From: Paracoccaceae bacterium
Lineage (GTDB): Bacteria > Pseudomonadota > Alphaproteobacteria > Rhodobacterales > Rhodobacteraceae
Reading direction: 5' to 3'
Assembly: GCA_024742455.1 (NCBI GenBank)
Contig: JANSYL010000013.1
Location: 22,865 to 86,864, forward strand
DNA: 64,000 bases
The notes beneath the pieces were generated by a model. The model was not told where the DNA came from, searched no databases, and was given only the letters and a program-made list of their open reading frames with translations. Both the position numbers and the translations under genes were made by a program. Within the stretch, counting starts at the first letter, position 1; each line of letters opens with the position of its first letter. This document shows, piece after piece, positions 45,326 to 54,622 of this stretch.

Positions 45326-46471
45326 TCAGCTCACGGCGGGCCGGCGTTCCGGCGCACCGAATTCCGCCCGGATCGCCGCACCCTGGGCATCGAGTTCGGG
45401 AACGGGGCCGTAATCCACCGGCTCCGCCCCCAGCACCCGCGCGCCCGGCGACAGCAGCGACAGAGACCCGTCCGAGGTCGGCACCTCGATAAAGCGGCTT
45501 TGCGGATGCTCGACCACATCCTGCATGTCAGACAGGCGGCCATAGGCGATGCGCGCCCCGTCGAGAAGCGCGATGTTCTCCTCGCGGCCGAGCCGCCCGA
45601 GCCTGTCCTGCACGAACCCGTCCACCGCCGCGCGGTTCGCGACGCGGTCGTTGTTGGTCCGCGCGATGTCCTTCGTCCCCCAGTCCGGTTCTCCCAGCGC
45701 GGCGCAGAGATCGCGCCATTCTCGGTCGTTCTGGACCGAGATCAGCAGCTCCTTCCCATCGGCGCAGGTGCAGGCGCCATAGGGGGCGATCGTGGGGTGT
45801 TGAAGCCCCTGCCGGGTCGGCGCCTTGCCGCCGTAACGGTATTGCAAGTAGGGCACGTTCATCCAGTCGGCCATCGCCTGGAACAGCGAGACCTCGATCA
45901 CCCGGCCCTCGCCGGTCCGGCTGCGCCCGATCAGCGCCTCCAGGATGGCCTGATAGGCCGTCATCCCCGCCGCGATGTCGCAGACCGAGACACCGACCCG
46001 CGCCGGACCCTCGGGCGTTCCGTTGATCGCCGAGAGCCCGCTTTCGGCCTGGATCAGCAGGTCATAGGCCTTCTGCTTCGCCCGCGGCCCCTCGCTGCCA
46101 TAGCCCGAGATCGAGCAGTAGATCAGACTTGGGTTAGCCGCGCGGATGGTCTCGGGGCCGAAGCCCAGCCGCTCCATCACGCCGGGGCCGAGATTCTGGA
46201 TCAGCACATCGGCGCTGTCCAGGATCGCGCCCAGAAGCGTGGCGTCCTCGGACGTCTTGAGGTCGAGCGCGATCGATTCCTTGCCCCTGTTCAGCCAGAC
46301 GAAATAGGCCGAATGCCCTGCCGCCAGCCTGTCATAGCCGCGCGCGAAATCGCCCTCGGGCCGTTCGACCTTGATCACCCTGGCGCCGGCATCAGCCAGC
46401 TTCACCGAGGCATAAGGCGCGGCGACGGCATGTTCGATGGTAACGACCGTGAGCCCTGCAAGATCCTGCAT
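45326..46471 (-). CDS. Class III (family III) CoA-transferase, candidate itaconate CoA-transferase
   Basis: A 381-residue CaiB/BaiF-type CoA-transferase. N-terminal DLAGLTVVTIEHAVAAPYASVKLADAGARVIKVE region, LNRGKESIALDLK and the catalytic Asp in KAYDLLIQAESGL (about residue 160) are seen. These enzymes move CoA between carboxylic acids. With the HTD2-type hydratase, PrpD, acyl-CoA dehydrogenase and CitE-like lyase nearby, itaconate (or mesaconate) with succinyl-CoA as donor is the likely pair. GAGGG precedes the ATG. It is divergent from the LysR gene. Confidence 0.87.
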   Translation of the reverse strand: MQDLAGLTVVTIEHAVAAPYASVKLADAGARVIKVERPEGDFARGYDRLAAGHSAYFVWLNRGKESIALDLKTSEDATLLGAILDSADVLIQNLGPGVMERLGFGPETIRAANPSLIYCSISGYGSEGPRAKQKAYDLLIQAESGLSAINGTPEGPARVGVSVCDIAAGMTAYQAILEALIGRSRTGEGRVIEVSLFQAMADWMNVPYLQYRYGGKAPTRQGLQHPTIAPYGACTCADGKELLISVQNDREWRDLCAALGEPDWGTKDIARTNNDRVANRAAVDGFVQDRLGRLGREENIALLDGARIAYGRLSDMQDVVEHPQSRFIEVPTSDGSLSLLSPGARVLGAEPVDYGPVPELDAQGAAIRAEFGAPERRPAVS

Positions 46472-46549
46472 CCGACTACCCTCAAATTTGTTGCGCCACC
46501 ATGCCGCCGGCGGGCGCATCCGCACAAATATCTTGTCATTCCGACAGCA

Positions 46550-46564
46550 ATAGGCTCTTCCTAT
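46550..46564. promoter_or_regulatory. Candidate LysR-type operator
   Basis: Perfect dyad ATAGG-N5-CCTAT in the divergent gap between the CoA-transferase and LysR genes. It satisfies the T-N11-A rule of LysR-type regulators and lies 29 bases upstream of the LysR start, the usual autoregulatory position. Confidence 0.65.
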
Positions 46565-46592
46565 AGTTCGTCTTTCTAGGGGAGCGAAGGGC

Positions 46593-47534
46593 ATGGACTC
46601 GCGGCAACTCAGATATTTTCGGGAGATCGTGGATTCCGGATCGATGAGCGGCGCGGCGCGCGACTTGGGCATCGCGCAACCCTCGCTGTCGCAGATGGTG
46701 CGGACCCTCGAACAGAGCCTTGGGATCGAGCTTCTGACCCGTTCCGCACGGGGCGTGGCGGCTACCGAAGCGGGGCAGATCCTCTATGACTACGCGCGCC
46801 GGATCGAGGACCTGCTGGCCGAGGCCGAGAACGAGGTAGTGGGCGTGGGCACCGATCCCGCCGGCCGGGTGGAATTCGGCATGACGCCGTCGATCTCGAT
46901 GGCCCTGTCGATCCCGATGGCCGAAACCATGCGGCTTGAGATGCCCAAGGTGCAGTTCAGCGCCACTGAGGCCATGAGTGGGCATCTGCGCGACTGGATC
47001 CTCGCCGGCGAGATCGACCTGGCGATCCTCTATGACTACTCCGATCTCGGCCAATGCACGGCGGAGTTCATCATGGACGAGGACCTCTGGGTCTATGCCG
47101 CGCCCGACACCTGGCCGTTCGACACCTCGCCCGGGGAGGCTGTGCGGCTTCGGGACGTGATCGCGCAGGAGCTCGTCCTGCCCTCTCCCCGCCACGGGCT
47201 CAGGCGCTTCATCGACCGCATCGCGCGCAGCCATGGGCTGACGCTCGAGGTCGAGATCGAGATGGATTCGATGCCGCAGATTAAGTCGCTCGTGGCGCGC
47301 GGCAGCGGCTTCACCATCCTGTCGCCGGCGGCGGTGCATGACATGGTCACCACGGGCCAACTCGTCGGCAGCCCGATCGAGGATCCGCGCCTGCAACGGC
47401 ACCTCTACCTCGTGCGCTCGTCCCAGACGCGGGTGACGGCGGCGATCCGCGCGACCGAGGATTGCTGCCACCGCGTGGTGGCCGACCTCGTCAAGCGCGG
47501 CATCTGGCAGGCCGCCACCCCGGGCGCGCCATAA
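46593..47534 (+). CDS. LysR family transcriptional regulator
   Basis: A 313-residue LysR protein. The N-terminal winged helix-turn-helix reads MDSRQLRYFREIVDSGSMSG and continues AARDLGIAQPSLSQMVRTLE (about 21-40); the effector domain spans about 90-300. The GTDPAGRVEFGMTPSIS linker and LxxxG-type features resemble the Nac/Cbl-like subgroup. It is encoded divergently from the CoA-transferase and 91 bases upstream of the hydratase gene, so it probably controls this degradation locus in response to its substrate. Confidence 0.9.
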   Translation: MDSRQLRYFREIVDSGSMSGAARDLGIAQPSLSQMVRTLEQSLGIELLTRSARGVAATEAGQILYDYARRIEDLLAEAENEVVGVGTDPAGRVEFGMTPSISMALSIPMAETMRLEMPKVQFSATEAMSGHLRDWILAGEIDLAILYDYSDLGQCTAEFIMDEDLWVYAAPDTWPFDTSPGEAVRLRDVIAQELVLPSPRHGLRRFIDRIARSHGLTLEVEIEMDSMPQIKSLVARGSGFTILSPAAVHDMVTTGQLVGSPIEDPRLQRHLYLVRSSQTRVTAAIRATEDCCHRVVADLVKRGIWQAATPGAP

Positions 47535-47625
47535 GCCCGCACTATAGCCCCGGCGGGGCGGCGCTATTGGTGCAGGCGGCGGGGACCGGCTAGCCTGCAG
47601 GCAACTCGAACCGCGGGACATCGCC

Positions 47626-48453
47626 ATGACCGACAGCCACGCCATCGACGAAGCCCGCGCCGCGATCGGCCGCCGGCGCGTGATCCGGGACGGGCTCGCC
47701 CCCGAGGCGGTCGCCAAGCTCGCCGTGCTCATGGACGCCGCGCCGCCCGAGGACCTGCTGCCCCCGACTTGGCACTGGATCTTCTTCAACCGCCCCGTGG
47801 CCGAGGCCGACCAGGGCGCGGACCTTCACGAGCGGACCGGCTTGTTCCTGCCCGCCGCCCCGTTTCCGCGCCGCATGTGGGCCGCTGGAGAGGTCACACT
47901 GCATCGTCCGCTGATGATCGGCGTGCCGGCAACCCAGGCGATCACCGTGGCAGACGTAGCCCACAAATCGGGGCGCACGGGCGAGATGTGCTTCGTCACC
48001 CTGGCGCTCGAGGTGGAACAGGAGGGCGCGGCCTGCATCGCCGAGACGCGCACAATCGTCTACCGCGACCGCGGCTCGCCGGAGCCCGCGCTGCGCGCGC
48101 CGGGCGATCCCGTGCCCAAAGGGTTCTCGACCCATTCCGACGGGAAGCTCTTCTTCTACAGCGCGGTGACCCATAACGGACACCGCATCCATTGGGACAG
48201 GCAGTTCTGCCGCGAGGTCGAGGGCTATCCGGACCTCGTCGTCCACGGGCCGCTGATGGCGACCGAGCTCTGCGAGGCGCTTCGCGACGGCGACGAAGTT
48301 GGCCCCTGCCGCTATTCCTACCGCGTTCAGGCGCCGGTCTTTACCAGCACGCCTGTGCGGATCGAGCCGGGCACGCTCGGACCGGATCGCGAGGGGCTGA
48401 TCCGCCGCTCGGATGGGGTGGTGTCGATGATCGGCCGGCTGCGGGCGCTTTAG
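47626..48453 (+). CDS. HTD2/MaoC-type hydratase, candidate itaconyl-CoA (mesaconyl-C4-CoA) hydratase
   Basis: A 275-residue double hot-dog protein. The N-terminal half has the PPTWHWIFFNRPV segment; the C-terminal half carries the catalytic block FFYSAVTHNGHRIHWDR with the His, followed by EGYPDLVVHGPLMA. This is the FAS1-dehydratase/HTD2 type seen in mesaconyl-C4-CoA and itaconyl-CoA hydratases, which produce citramalyl-CoA. That product would go to the CitE-like lyase whose gene is now truncated at 63.9 kb. It converges with, and overlaps by four bases, the PrpD gene. Confidence 0.87.
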   Translation: MTDSHAIDEARAAIGRRRVIRDGLAPEAVAKLAVLMDAAPPEDLLPPTWHWIFFNRPVAEADQGADLHERTGLFLPAAPFPRRMWAAGEVTLHRPLMIGVPATQAITVADVAHKSGRTGEMCFVTLALEVEQEGAACIAETRTIVYRDRGSPEPALRAPGDPVPKGFSTHSDGKLFFYSAVTHNGHRIHWDRQFCREVEGYPDLVVHGPLMATELCEALRDGDEVGPCRYSYRVQAPVFTSTPVRIEPGTLGPDREGLIRRSDGVVSMIGRLRAL

Positions 48454-49778
48454 CCCATATCGGCGCGCAGAAGGCGCCCGATCCCGGAGGCCAGCACGGC
48501 GTCCTCTGCGCTACCGTCAAACGCCCAGATGGCCTCGGCGCGGTCCGCACCAATCATCGCGCGTGCCTTGTCGCGCAGCTTCTCGGCCAGTTCGGCCTCG
48601 GACAGCGGCGCGGCCAGGTCATGCGAGATCTCGACCCGCGTCCCGTCCCTCAGGGTGAGATGGCCAGCGGCCTCGAGGTCGCTCAGCTCGTCATCGCCGT
48701 TGACCGTCACCGCACGGGCGAAACCGGCCAGCTCGGCATCCTCGCACAGCGCGTCGAGATAGGCGCGGTCATCTCCCGTTCCGTCTCCGCGCAGCGCCAT
48801 GCCGGCCAGCCAGGCATAGCTGAACTTGACCTCCAGCCCCGTCCGGGGTGTCTTCAGGTCGCAGACCCTGAGCCAGCGCGGATTGGTGCGCAGAGTCATC
48901 CCGGCGACATCGCCAAGGCGCAGGTCCCCCCGCCGCTTCGCCCCGATCAGCGCCTCCAGCATGGCATGGGTTCCGTGGCAGCAGGCATGAAACTTGTAGC
49001 GGTTGCCCTCGAACAGGAAGCGCTCGGAAAGCGGCACGGCAAAGCCTGCGGCCGGGTCGGGCTCGGGCGTGTGGGTCGGAACAAAGCCCTGCGGCCCCAT
49101 CAGCCCGTCATCGGCCGAGGTGAAACCCAGTTTCGCCAGCTGTGCTGCCTCGACCCCGTTGGCCGCCGCGACACCGGCATTGTAGGGCTTGCCCATCGTG
49201 CCGAACTGGGATTTCAGCCCGGAGGCGCGGGTCGCACAGAGCCCGATGGCCGCGCACATTTGCCCCGCGTCCAGCCCGTAAAGCCGCCCCGCCGCTACCG
49301 CGGCGCCGAAGGCACCGGCCGTCGCGGTCTGGTGAAAGCCGAGATCGTAATGCGCCCGGCCCAGCACCATGCCGATCCGGATCGCCGCCTCGGAGCCGAC
49401 GAGAAAGGCCTCGGTCACCTCGCGCAGGGTCGCGCCGGTCTCTTCGGCCACGGCCAGTACGGCGGGGTAGATGCCCACCGAGAGGTGTCCCACATGGGCG
49501 AAATGGGTGTCGTCGTAATCGAGCGCGTGGCTGGTTGCGCCGTTCACCAGCGCCGCCATGCGCGCTGGTGCCTTGCCGCCACCGATGACGGACGCGACCG
49601 GCGCGCCGCCCTCAGCCTCGGCCAGCGTGCGCAACTTGCCCGCAAGCGGTTCGCCCATCCCGGCGACGCCACAGGCCATCCAGTCCAGCAGCGAGAACCG
49701 CGCCCGCGCCAGTACGTGTCGGGGCAGCTCGTCGGCGGGCGTGGCGGCCAGTCCGATCAGGTTGTCTGTCAACGACAT
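48450..49778 (-). CDS. MmgE/PrpD family protein
   Basis: A 442-residue MmgE/PrpD-fold protein. N-terminal helical domain with ALVNGATSHALDYDDTHF (about 83-100) and FHQTATAGAFGAAVAAGRL, then YKFHACCHGTHAMLEAL in the alpha/beta region. Family members include 2-methylcitrate dehydratase, iminodisuccinate epimerase and cis-aconitate decarboxylase; the last makes itaconate, which is notable beside itaconate-type genes. Homologues also sit in the P. aeruginosa itaconate locus (PA0881, from memory). The exact reaction is not assigned. Confidence 0.87.
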   Translation of the reverse strand: MSLTDNLIGLAATPADELPRHVLARARFSLLDWMACGVAGMGEPLAGKLRTLAEAEGGAPVASVIGGGKAPARMAALVNGATSHALDYDDTHFAHVGHLSVGIYPAVLAVAEETGATLREVTEAFLVGSEAAIRIGMVLGRAHYDLGFHQTATAGAFGAAVAAGRLYGLDAGQMCAAIGLCATRASGLKSQFGTMGKPYNAGVAAANGVEAAQLAKLGFTSADDGLMGPQGFVPTHTPEPDPAAGFAVPLSERFLFEGNRYKFHACCHGTHAMLEALIGAKRRGDLRLGDVAGMTLRTNPRWLRVCDLKTPRTGLEVKFSYAWLAGMALRGDGTGDDRAYLDALCEDAELAGFARAVTVNGDDELSDLEAAGHLTLRDGTRVEISHDLAAPLSEAELAEKLRDKARAMIGADRAEAIWAFDGSAEDAVLASGIGRLLRADMG

Positions 49779-49988
49779 GGCGCGTCTCCGTTGAGCTAGG
49801 GCAATTGTCTGAACGTTAGCACAAGGCCGCAACGCCCCGGTATGCTCCGTTCCGCGGCTATAAGCCTGTGCAGTCACGCCATAGTTCGAACCTATGCCAC
49901 GATACCGCCTACGCCGGTGCGCATGACCGGACGCCTGAGATCGTGGACCGGGCGCACCCGACCCTGCACGGCCCACACGACGGCCGGC

Positions 49989-51920
49989 TCAGGGAATCCG
50001 GATCCGGCGCGGTTCACGGCGGGCTTCGTGGCCGTCGACCGGCCCGGCACCGGGTTTGCGCCGGCGCGATCGCCGCGCGATGACCCGGGCAAGTCCCGAA
50101 GACAGCCAATCGGGCGTCCGCAGGACCTCGTCCGCGCCCAGCCGGATGGGTCTCGTGCCGATGTCGCGCGTGTGGCCGAGGCCCACGCGATATGCCAGCC
50201 ACCAGACCAGCACCACGCCCATGAGCCAGAACAGGATCTGCCACACCCAGAGCGAGGGGATGCCGAGCGCCGCCTCGACACGGCTGAAGATCGGATGGCT
50301 GAAGAATGTATTGCCCAGGATCGCCCCAGGGCCATATGCGAAGAATCCCCAGAGCAGGGCCAGCGCCCAGAGAAGACCGTGCGCACCCGGGCTTGTGCCG
50401 CCCTGTCGGAGCATGGCGTCATGCAGGCGGGCGCGCTCGAAGCGCGCGGGGTCGCGCGCGGTGGCGGCCGAGGCCAGGGCCACGAGCAGAAGGTTGAAGA
50501 CCAGCCCCCAGACCGCCGAATGGATGGTAAGCGGCCAGCGCCCCCAGGGAACGTCCAGGAAGAGGCCCTCGAACAGGATCAGCCCCGGCGGCTCGGTGAA
50601 GACGACGATTAGCATCCCCAGCACGAGGCCGGCCAGCACCGCACCCCGGCTGATCCAGCGCAGAAAGGCGAGGCCGAGTATCGCCGGCAGCATCTGCACG
50701 GCCAATGGAAGCGCCGCGCTGGCAAGAACGGCCGAGGGAAACGGCGCGAAGGAGGCCGAGAGCGCCACGAAGAAAAAGCCGAAGCCCAGGCCGATCCGCA
50801 CGGAAAGCCGCTGACCGCTCGGGCTCAGCCCGGGCAGGAGGTAGCGGTGCAGGAATTCGCGCGACAACAGGATCACTCCGCCCGTCACGAAGAATGACGC
50901 GGCAAGGATGTTGCCGAGCAGCGGGATTAGCAGCAGGCCACCGGCAGCGACGGGCGCGCGCCCGAACAGCCCGGTGGCGGCCACGAGCATGCCGTCGGGC
51001 ATCAGCGACAAGAGGACCGGCACGGCGAGCACCATGAGCGCGGCCCCTATCCCCGCCGTCAGCCAGACGGACCCGGTGCCGAACGCGCTGCCCGCGCGCA
51101 CGGTCTGCCCGAGGTAGAGTGCCGCCGGGCTCAGGACGATGCCGACGAGGGCGACGACGGTGGAGGCGATTCCCGTGGTGGTGAAGATTCCGCCCGCGGG
51201 CACGGCCTTGCCGATACCGGCCGAATTCTGGATCACCCCGGGGATGCGGTCCCACAGGATCCCCTCGGCGTTGCCGATCGGCAGGGACGGAAAGCCGCCG
51301 CCGCCCGACAGGATCACCGCAAGCACCGTGGCCGCCGCAAGAAGGACGCCGATCAGCGCCGCCTGCATGGCCAAGACGAGCACGCTCGCACGCCAGCCGC
51401 CGATGATGGCCGGAATGGCCAGCCCAAAGGCCAGGAGCCAGATCGCGGCCATGCGCGGCAGGACGCCGCCGGTCGCACCCTCGATCTGCCGTCCGGCGGA
51501 ACCGAGAAGGTCGGCGGCAACGGGAAGCGCGAAGAGAAGCGTCAGCCCCATCATCACGACCCTGAGCGCCACGGACTGGTAGTAGCGCCCCAGCGCCTCG
51601 CCGGGGGTCGCCAGGCCCGCGACACGCGCGGCCAGCCACATCCGGTTCCACAGGGCCAGCGCCGCGAAGGCCACAAAGACGAGCCCGACGCCGACATGCG
51701 CCGCCTGAAGCCCATAGTCCGCGACGAGGACGAAATGCCTGTCCAGACCGTAGCCCGCCAGGACCAGACCCGGCATCAGCACCATGATCGCCCAGCCCGG
51801 CAGGCCCTGTCCGGCATCCAGAAACTCCCGAGCCGGGCGGCCGAGACGCGCCACGCGTGCCGCGACATAAAGGCCGAGGATCGCAACAAGGACCAGCAGG
51901 CTTGGCAGGAGCGTCGTCAC
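49989..51920 (-). CDS. Sodium/solute symporter family protein
   Basis: A 643-residue membrane protein with about 13 hydrophobic helices. Segments such as AREFLDAGQGLPGWAIMVLM and the helix beginning GLATPGEALGRYYQS (about 95) fit the SSS (SLC5) family, which couples sodium entry to uptake of a small solute. The C-terminal 120 residues add two helices and a strongly basic tail (RRSRRRKPGAG). The GTG start overlaps the stop of the small membrane protein gene (GTGA), so the two probably form one transporter. Substrate unknown. It is the last gene of the long rhodopsin/flotillin operon. Confidence 0.8.
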   Translation of the reverse strand: MTTLLPSLLVLVAILGLYVAARVARLGRPAREFLDAGQGLPGWAIMVLMPGLVLAGYGLDRHFVLVADYGLQAAHVGVGLVFVAFAALALWNRMWLAARVAGLATPGEALGRYYQSVALRVVMMGLTLLFALPVAADLLGSAGRQIEGATGGVLPRMAAIWLLAFGLAIPAIIGGWRASVLVLAMQAALIGVLLAAATVLAVILSGGGGFPSLPIGNAEGILWDRIPGVIQNSAGIGKAVPAGGIFTTTGIASTVVALVGIVLSPAALYLGQTVRAGSAFGTGSVWLTAGIGAALMVLAVPVLLSLMPDGMLVAATGLFGRAPVAAGGLLLIPLLGNILAASFFVTGGVILLSREFLHRYLLPGLSPSGQRLSVRIGLGFGFFFVALSASFAPFPSAVLASAALPLAVQMLPAILGLAFLRWISRGAVLAGLVLGMLIVVFTEPPGLILFEGLFLDVPWGRWPLTIHSAVWGLVFNLLLVALASAATARDPARFERARLHDAMLRQGGTSPGAHGLLWALALLWGFFAYGPGAILGNTFFSHPIFSRVEAALGIPSLWVWQILFWLMGVVLVWWLAYRVGLGHTRDIGTRPIRLGADEVLRTPDWLSSGLARVIARRSRRRKPGAGPVDGHEARREPRRIRIP

Positions 51921-52384
51921 CGTCGGCCTCCGCGGTGGGGCAGCCGAGAAGCCGCCCGAAGGTTGTTGTCGCGGATCACGTCGAACCGCTCGAAGGCCCC
52001 GCGCGCGCCGAAGGCAATCACGAGATAGAGGATCACCGCCGCCAAAAGCGCGGCCAGCCCAAGCGCCACCGGCAGCAAGATTCGCCCGGCGACCGGCTCG
52101 GACGCGAACAGCAGCGTCGCAAGGACCGCCAGCACGGCGGCCGCGTAGGCCACCGCGCCCAATGCCGTCTCGCCGTAGGTGAAGGATGTCCCGAGCATCG
52201 CGTTGGCGATCACATGGCAGGTGAAAGCGGCAATGATGGCGGCGAAGCCCGCGCCGATCCACCACGCCCCGCCGCCGGTCAGCCCGACATGCAGCAAGGC
52301 CGTGGCAACGAAGCCAAGCGGCAGCCAGATCGCCATGACAAGCGCATGGCGGTCGAGCCGTTCGGTTGCGGAGCCGTCATCCAT
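51917..52384 (-). CDS. Small four-helix membrane protein, putative symporter partner
   Basis: A 155-residue protein with four clear transmembrane helices (about 13-33, 40-62, 75-95, 103-127) and a basic C-terminal tail. No named family recognised. Translation is coupled to the symporter gene by a four-base GTGA overlap, in the way small accessory subunits precede some SSS symporters. It begins 20 bases after the flotillin stop. Confidence 0.7.
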   Translation of the reverse strand: MDDGSATERLDRHALVMAIWLPLGFVATALLHVGLTGGGAWWIGAGFAAIIAAFTCHVIANAMLGTSFTYGETALGAVAYAAAVLAVLATLLFASEPVAGRILLPVALGLAALLAAVILYLVIAFGARGAFERFDVIRDNNLRAASRLPHRGGRR

Positions 52385-52404
52385 TGCCCGTCACCCCGCC
52401 CCGG

Positions 52405-54591
52405 TCAGTCGTCCTTGCCCCCGCCCTTCCCGCTATCGGGGAAGTTGCGGAAGGACATGCCACCGGCCGAGCCGAGGTTCTTCAGCGGCAGGCCGATCTC
52501 TTCCATCAGCCCGTCCACGAAGGCGACCTGCGTGCGGTACTTCATCGCCGAGTTGACGACGCTATCCGACACGCTGCCACCGCCGCCCGATCCCCCACCG
52601 GTCTCCGAGGGGCTGTTGAGACCTGGTAGGCCGTCGACCTGGAGGATCTTGATGGATTCGATGTTTTCCATCGGCTTGACCTGCTCGCGAATGATCTCTG
52701 GCAGGCGCGTGACGACCCCTTCGAAGATCGCGCTGCGCCGGCTTTCGTCGTTGCGGAGATTCTCGGCCTCGTTGAGCTTCGAGCGTCCGGCCGCGTCGAC
52801 GCCATAGCGGACCTCGGCCGCCCTCGCCTCGGCGATCTCGGCCTCGGCGCGCTGCTCGCTCGCGGCCTTCTCGGCTTCAGCCTGCTTGACCAGGCGGATC
52901 GACTCGCGCTCGGCCCGGGCGGTGGCGTCGATGACCTCCACGGCCTTCTGCCGGTTCGCCTTTTCCTCGGCGCGGGCGGTTTCGACCTTTTCCTCGGTGA
53001 GCGCGAGCTTCTTGCGCGCCTCGGCCTCGTTGGTGCGCGCCACGGCCTCGTCGATTGCCTTGTTGACGACCGTAATCAGGCGTTGCTTGTCGGCCAGCTC
53101 GATTTCCATCTGCTGCTCGATCTCGAAGCGCTCGATGTAGCGGGTGGCGGCCACGCGCAGTTCCTCGATCTCGCGCTCGGCGACGATCCTTGCGTCCTCC
53201 ACCTCGCGCCGGCTGGCCGTTTCGGCAATGCGGATCTTGTGCTGCCGGGCGATATCGCGGGCCTGGATCTCCTCTTCGGTTTCCAGCCGGTCCTTCTCGA
53301 CGCTGAGCTTCTTGGCGATCGCGGCGCGCTCCTTCTCGGCCTGCGCCTTTTCCTGCGAGACCCAGATCGCCTTCTGGCGGTCCACGGACAGAAGCTCGAT
53401 GGCCTTCTCGGTGTCGATCCGGGCCTTTTCGACCTCCTGCTGGGTGAGGTAGCGGGTGTTCTCGATCTTGCCGGTGCTCTCGGCATCGAAGGTCTCGACC
53501 TCGAGCCGCGACTTGATCTGCGCCTCGCGGATTTCGCGCTCGCGCTCGATGCGCTCGTTCTCGACCTGCTGGCGGGTCTGGATCCGCTCGGTTTCCAGCC
53601 GCGTGCGCGCGGTGATCTCGGTCAGCTCGGCATCGCGCTGGCGTTCGATCTCGAGCGCACGCACCTCGTTCTCCGAGGTGATCCGCGCCTCGTCGATGGC
53701 GCGCGCCTTCAGGATGGCGATGCGCTCGCCCTCCTCGTCGGCCTTGGTCTTGGCCTGGGTGATCATCACCCGAGACGTGGCGCGCTCCGCCTCGATCTGA
53801 GCAGCCTGCTGCGCCTTTTTCGACTCGATGTCGCGGCTCTGGTCGATGCGGGCGTATTCAAGGTCGCGGTCGATCTCGATCACGCGGCTCTCGGCCTCGT
53901 AATCGCGCATCTTGATGAGGACGCGGGTCTCGTTCTCGATCTCGTTGCGCAGCTTGCGGCGTTCCTCGGTCTCCCTGACGATCTGGGTCAGGCCCTCGGC
54001 GTCGAATGCGTTGGACGGGTCGAAATAGGATAGCGCGGACTGGTTCAGCGCGGTCAGCGCGGCGGTCTCCAGTTCCAGCCCGTTCTGGGCCAGAACGCCC
54101 GACACGATCTCGGAGACTTGCCTGACGTAGCCTGCGCGGTCCTGGTGGATCTGATCCATCGTCATGGAGGCGGCGACCGAGGACATCGCGTCCACGAGGC
54201 GGCCCTGGATGACCTCCTTCATGGCCATAGCGTCCTGGGTGCGGGCACCAAGCGTGCGCGCGGCGGTCGAGACGCCCTCTTCGCTGGCCACCACCCGGAT
54301 GAAGAACTCGGTCGTGATGTCAATGCGCATCTTGTTCCCAGTGATCAGCGACTGCTCGCCCTGGCGCCGGATCTCGATCGGGATGGCGTTCATGTTCACG
54401 ACGGTAATGTCGTGGATGATCGGGATGACGAGGGCACCGCCACCCATCACCACGCGCTCGCCGCCCGAACCCGTGCGAACGAAGCTCTGATCCTTGGATG
54501 AATGGCGGTAGAGCCAGTGCATCAGGTAGACCCCGACCGCGATCAAGATCGTGATCAGGATGACGATTGCGATGATATCGGCACCGGTCAT
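52405..54591 (-). CDS. Flotillin/YqiK-like SPFH protein
   Basis: A 728-residue flotillin. One N-terminal transmembrane segment (about 6-26) precedes the SPFH/band-7 domain (about 38-210, with RTGSGGERVVMGGGALVIP), then a very long charged coiled coil rich in E/R/A (about 215-640), and a Gly-rich, disordered C-terminal part (SETGGGSGGGGSVSDS). Flotillins form large membrane-microdomain assemblies that scaffold membrane proteins. It lies 31 bases downstream of the rhodopsin-like gene and upstream of the symporter pair, all in one orientation, suggesting it organises one or more of these transporters. Confidence 0.93.
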   Translation of the reverse strand: MTGADIIAIVILITILIAVGVYLMHWLYRHSSKDQSFVRTGSGGERVVMGGGALVIPIIHDITVVNMNAIPIEIRRQGEQSLITGNKMRIDITTEFFIRVVASEEGVSTAARTLGARTQDAMAMKEVIQGRLVDAMSSVAASMTMDQIHQDRAGYVRQVSEIVSGVLAQNGLELETAALTALNQSALSYFDPSNAFDAEGLTQIVRETEERRKLRNEIENETRVLIKMRDYEAESRVIEIDRDLEYARIDQSRDIESKKAQQAAQIEAERATSRVMITQAKTKADEEGERIAILKARAIDEARITSENEVRALEIERQRDAELTEITARTRLETERIQTRQQVENERIEREREIREAQIKSRLEVETFDAESTGKIENTRYLTQQEVEKARIDTEKAIELLSVDRQKAIWVSQEKAQAEKERAAIAKKLSVEKDRLETEEEIQARDIARQHKIRIAETASRREVEDARIVAEREIEELRVAATRYIERFEIEQQMEIELADKQRLITVVNKAIDEAVARTNEAEARKKLALTEEKVETARAEEKANRQKAVEVIDATARAERESIRLVKQAEAEKAASEQRAEAEIAEARAAEVRYGVDAAGRSKLNEAENLRNDESRRSAIFEGVVTRLPEIIREQVKPMENIESIKILQVDGLPGLNSPSETGGGSGGGGSVSDSVVNSAMKYRTQVAFVDGLMEEIGLPLKNLGSAGGMSFRNFPDSGKGGGKDD

Positions 54592-54622
54592 GTCTGTGTT
54601 CCTTCCATGTGCCTGACGGGGG

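Noticed and set aside
53083..54033. Leu/Asp-rich 316-codon frame opposite the flotillin
   Set aside because: Low-complexity antisense of the Glu/Arg coiled-coil codons; the flotillin on the other strand is complete and homologous.
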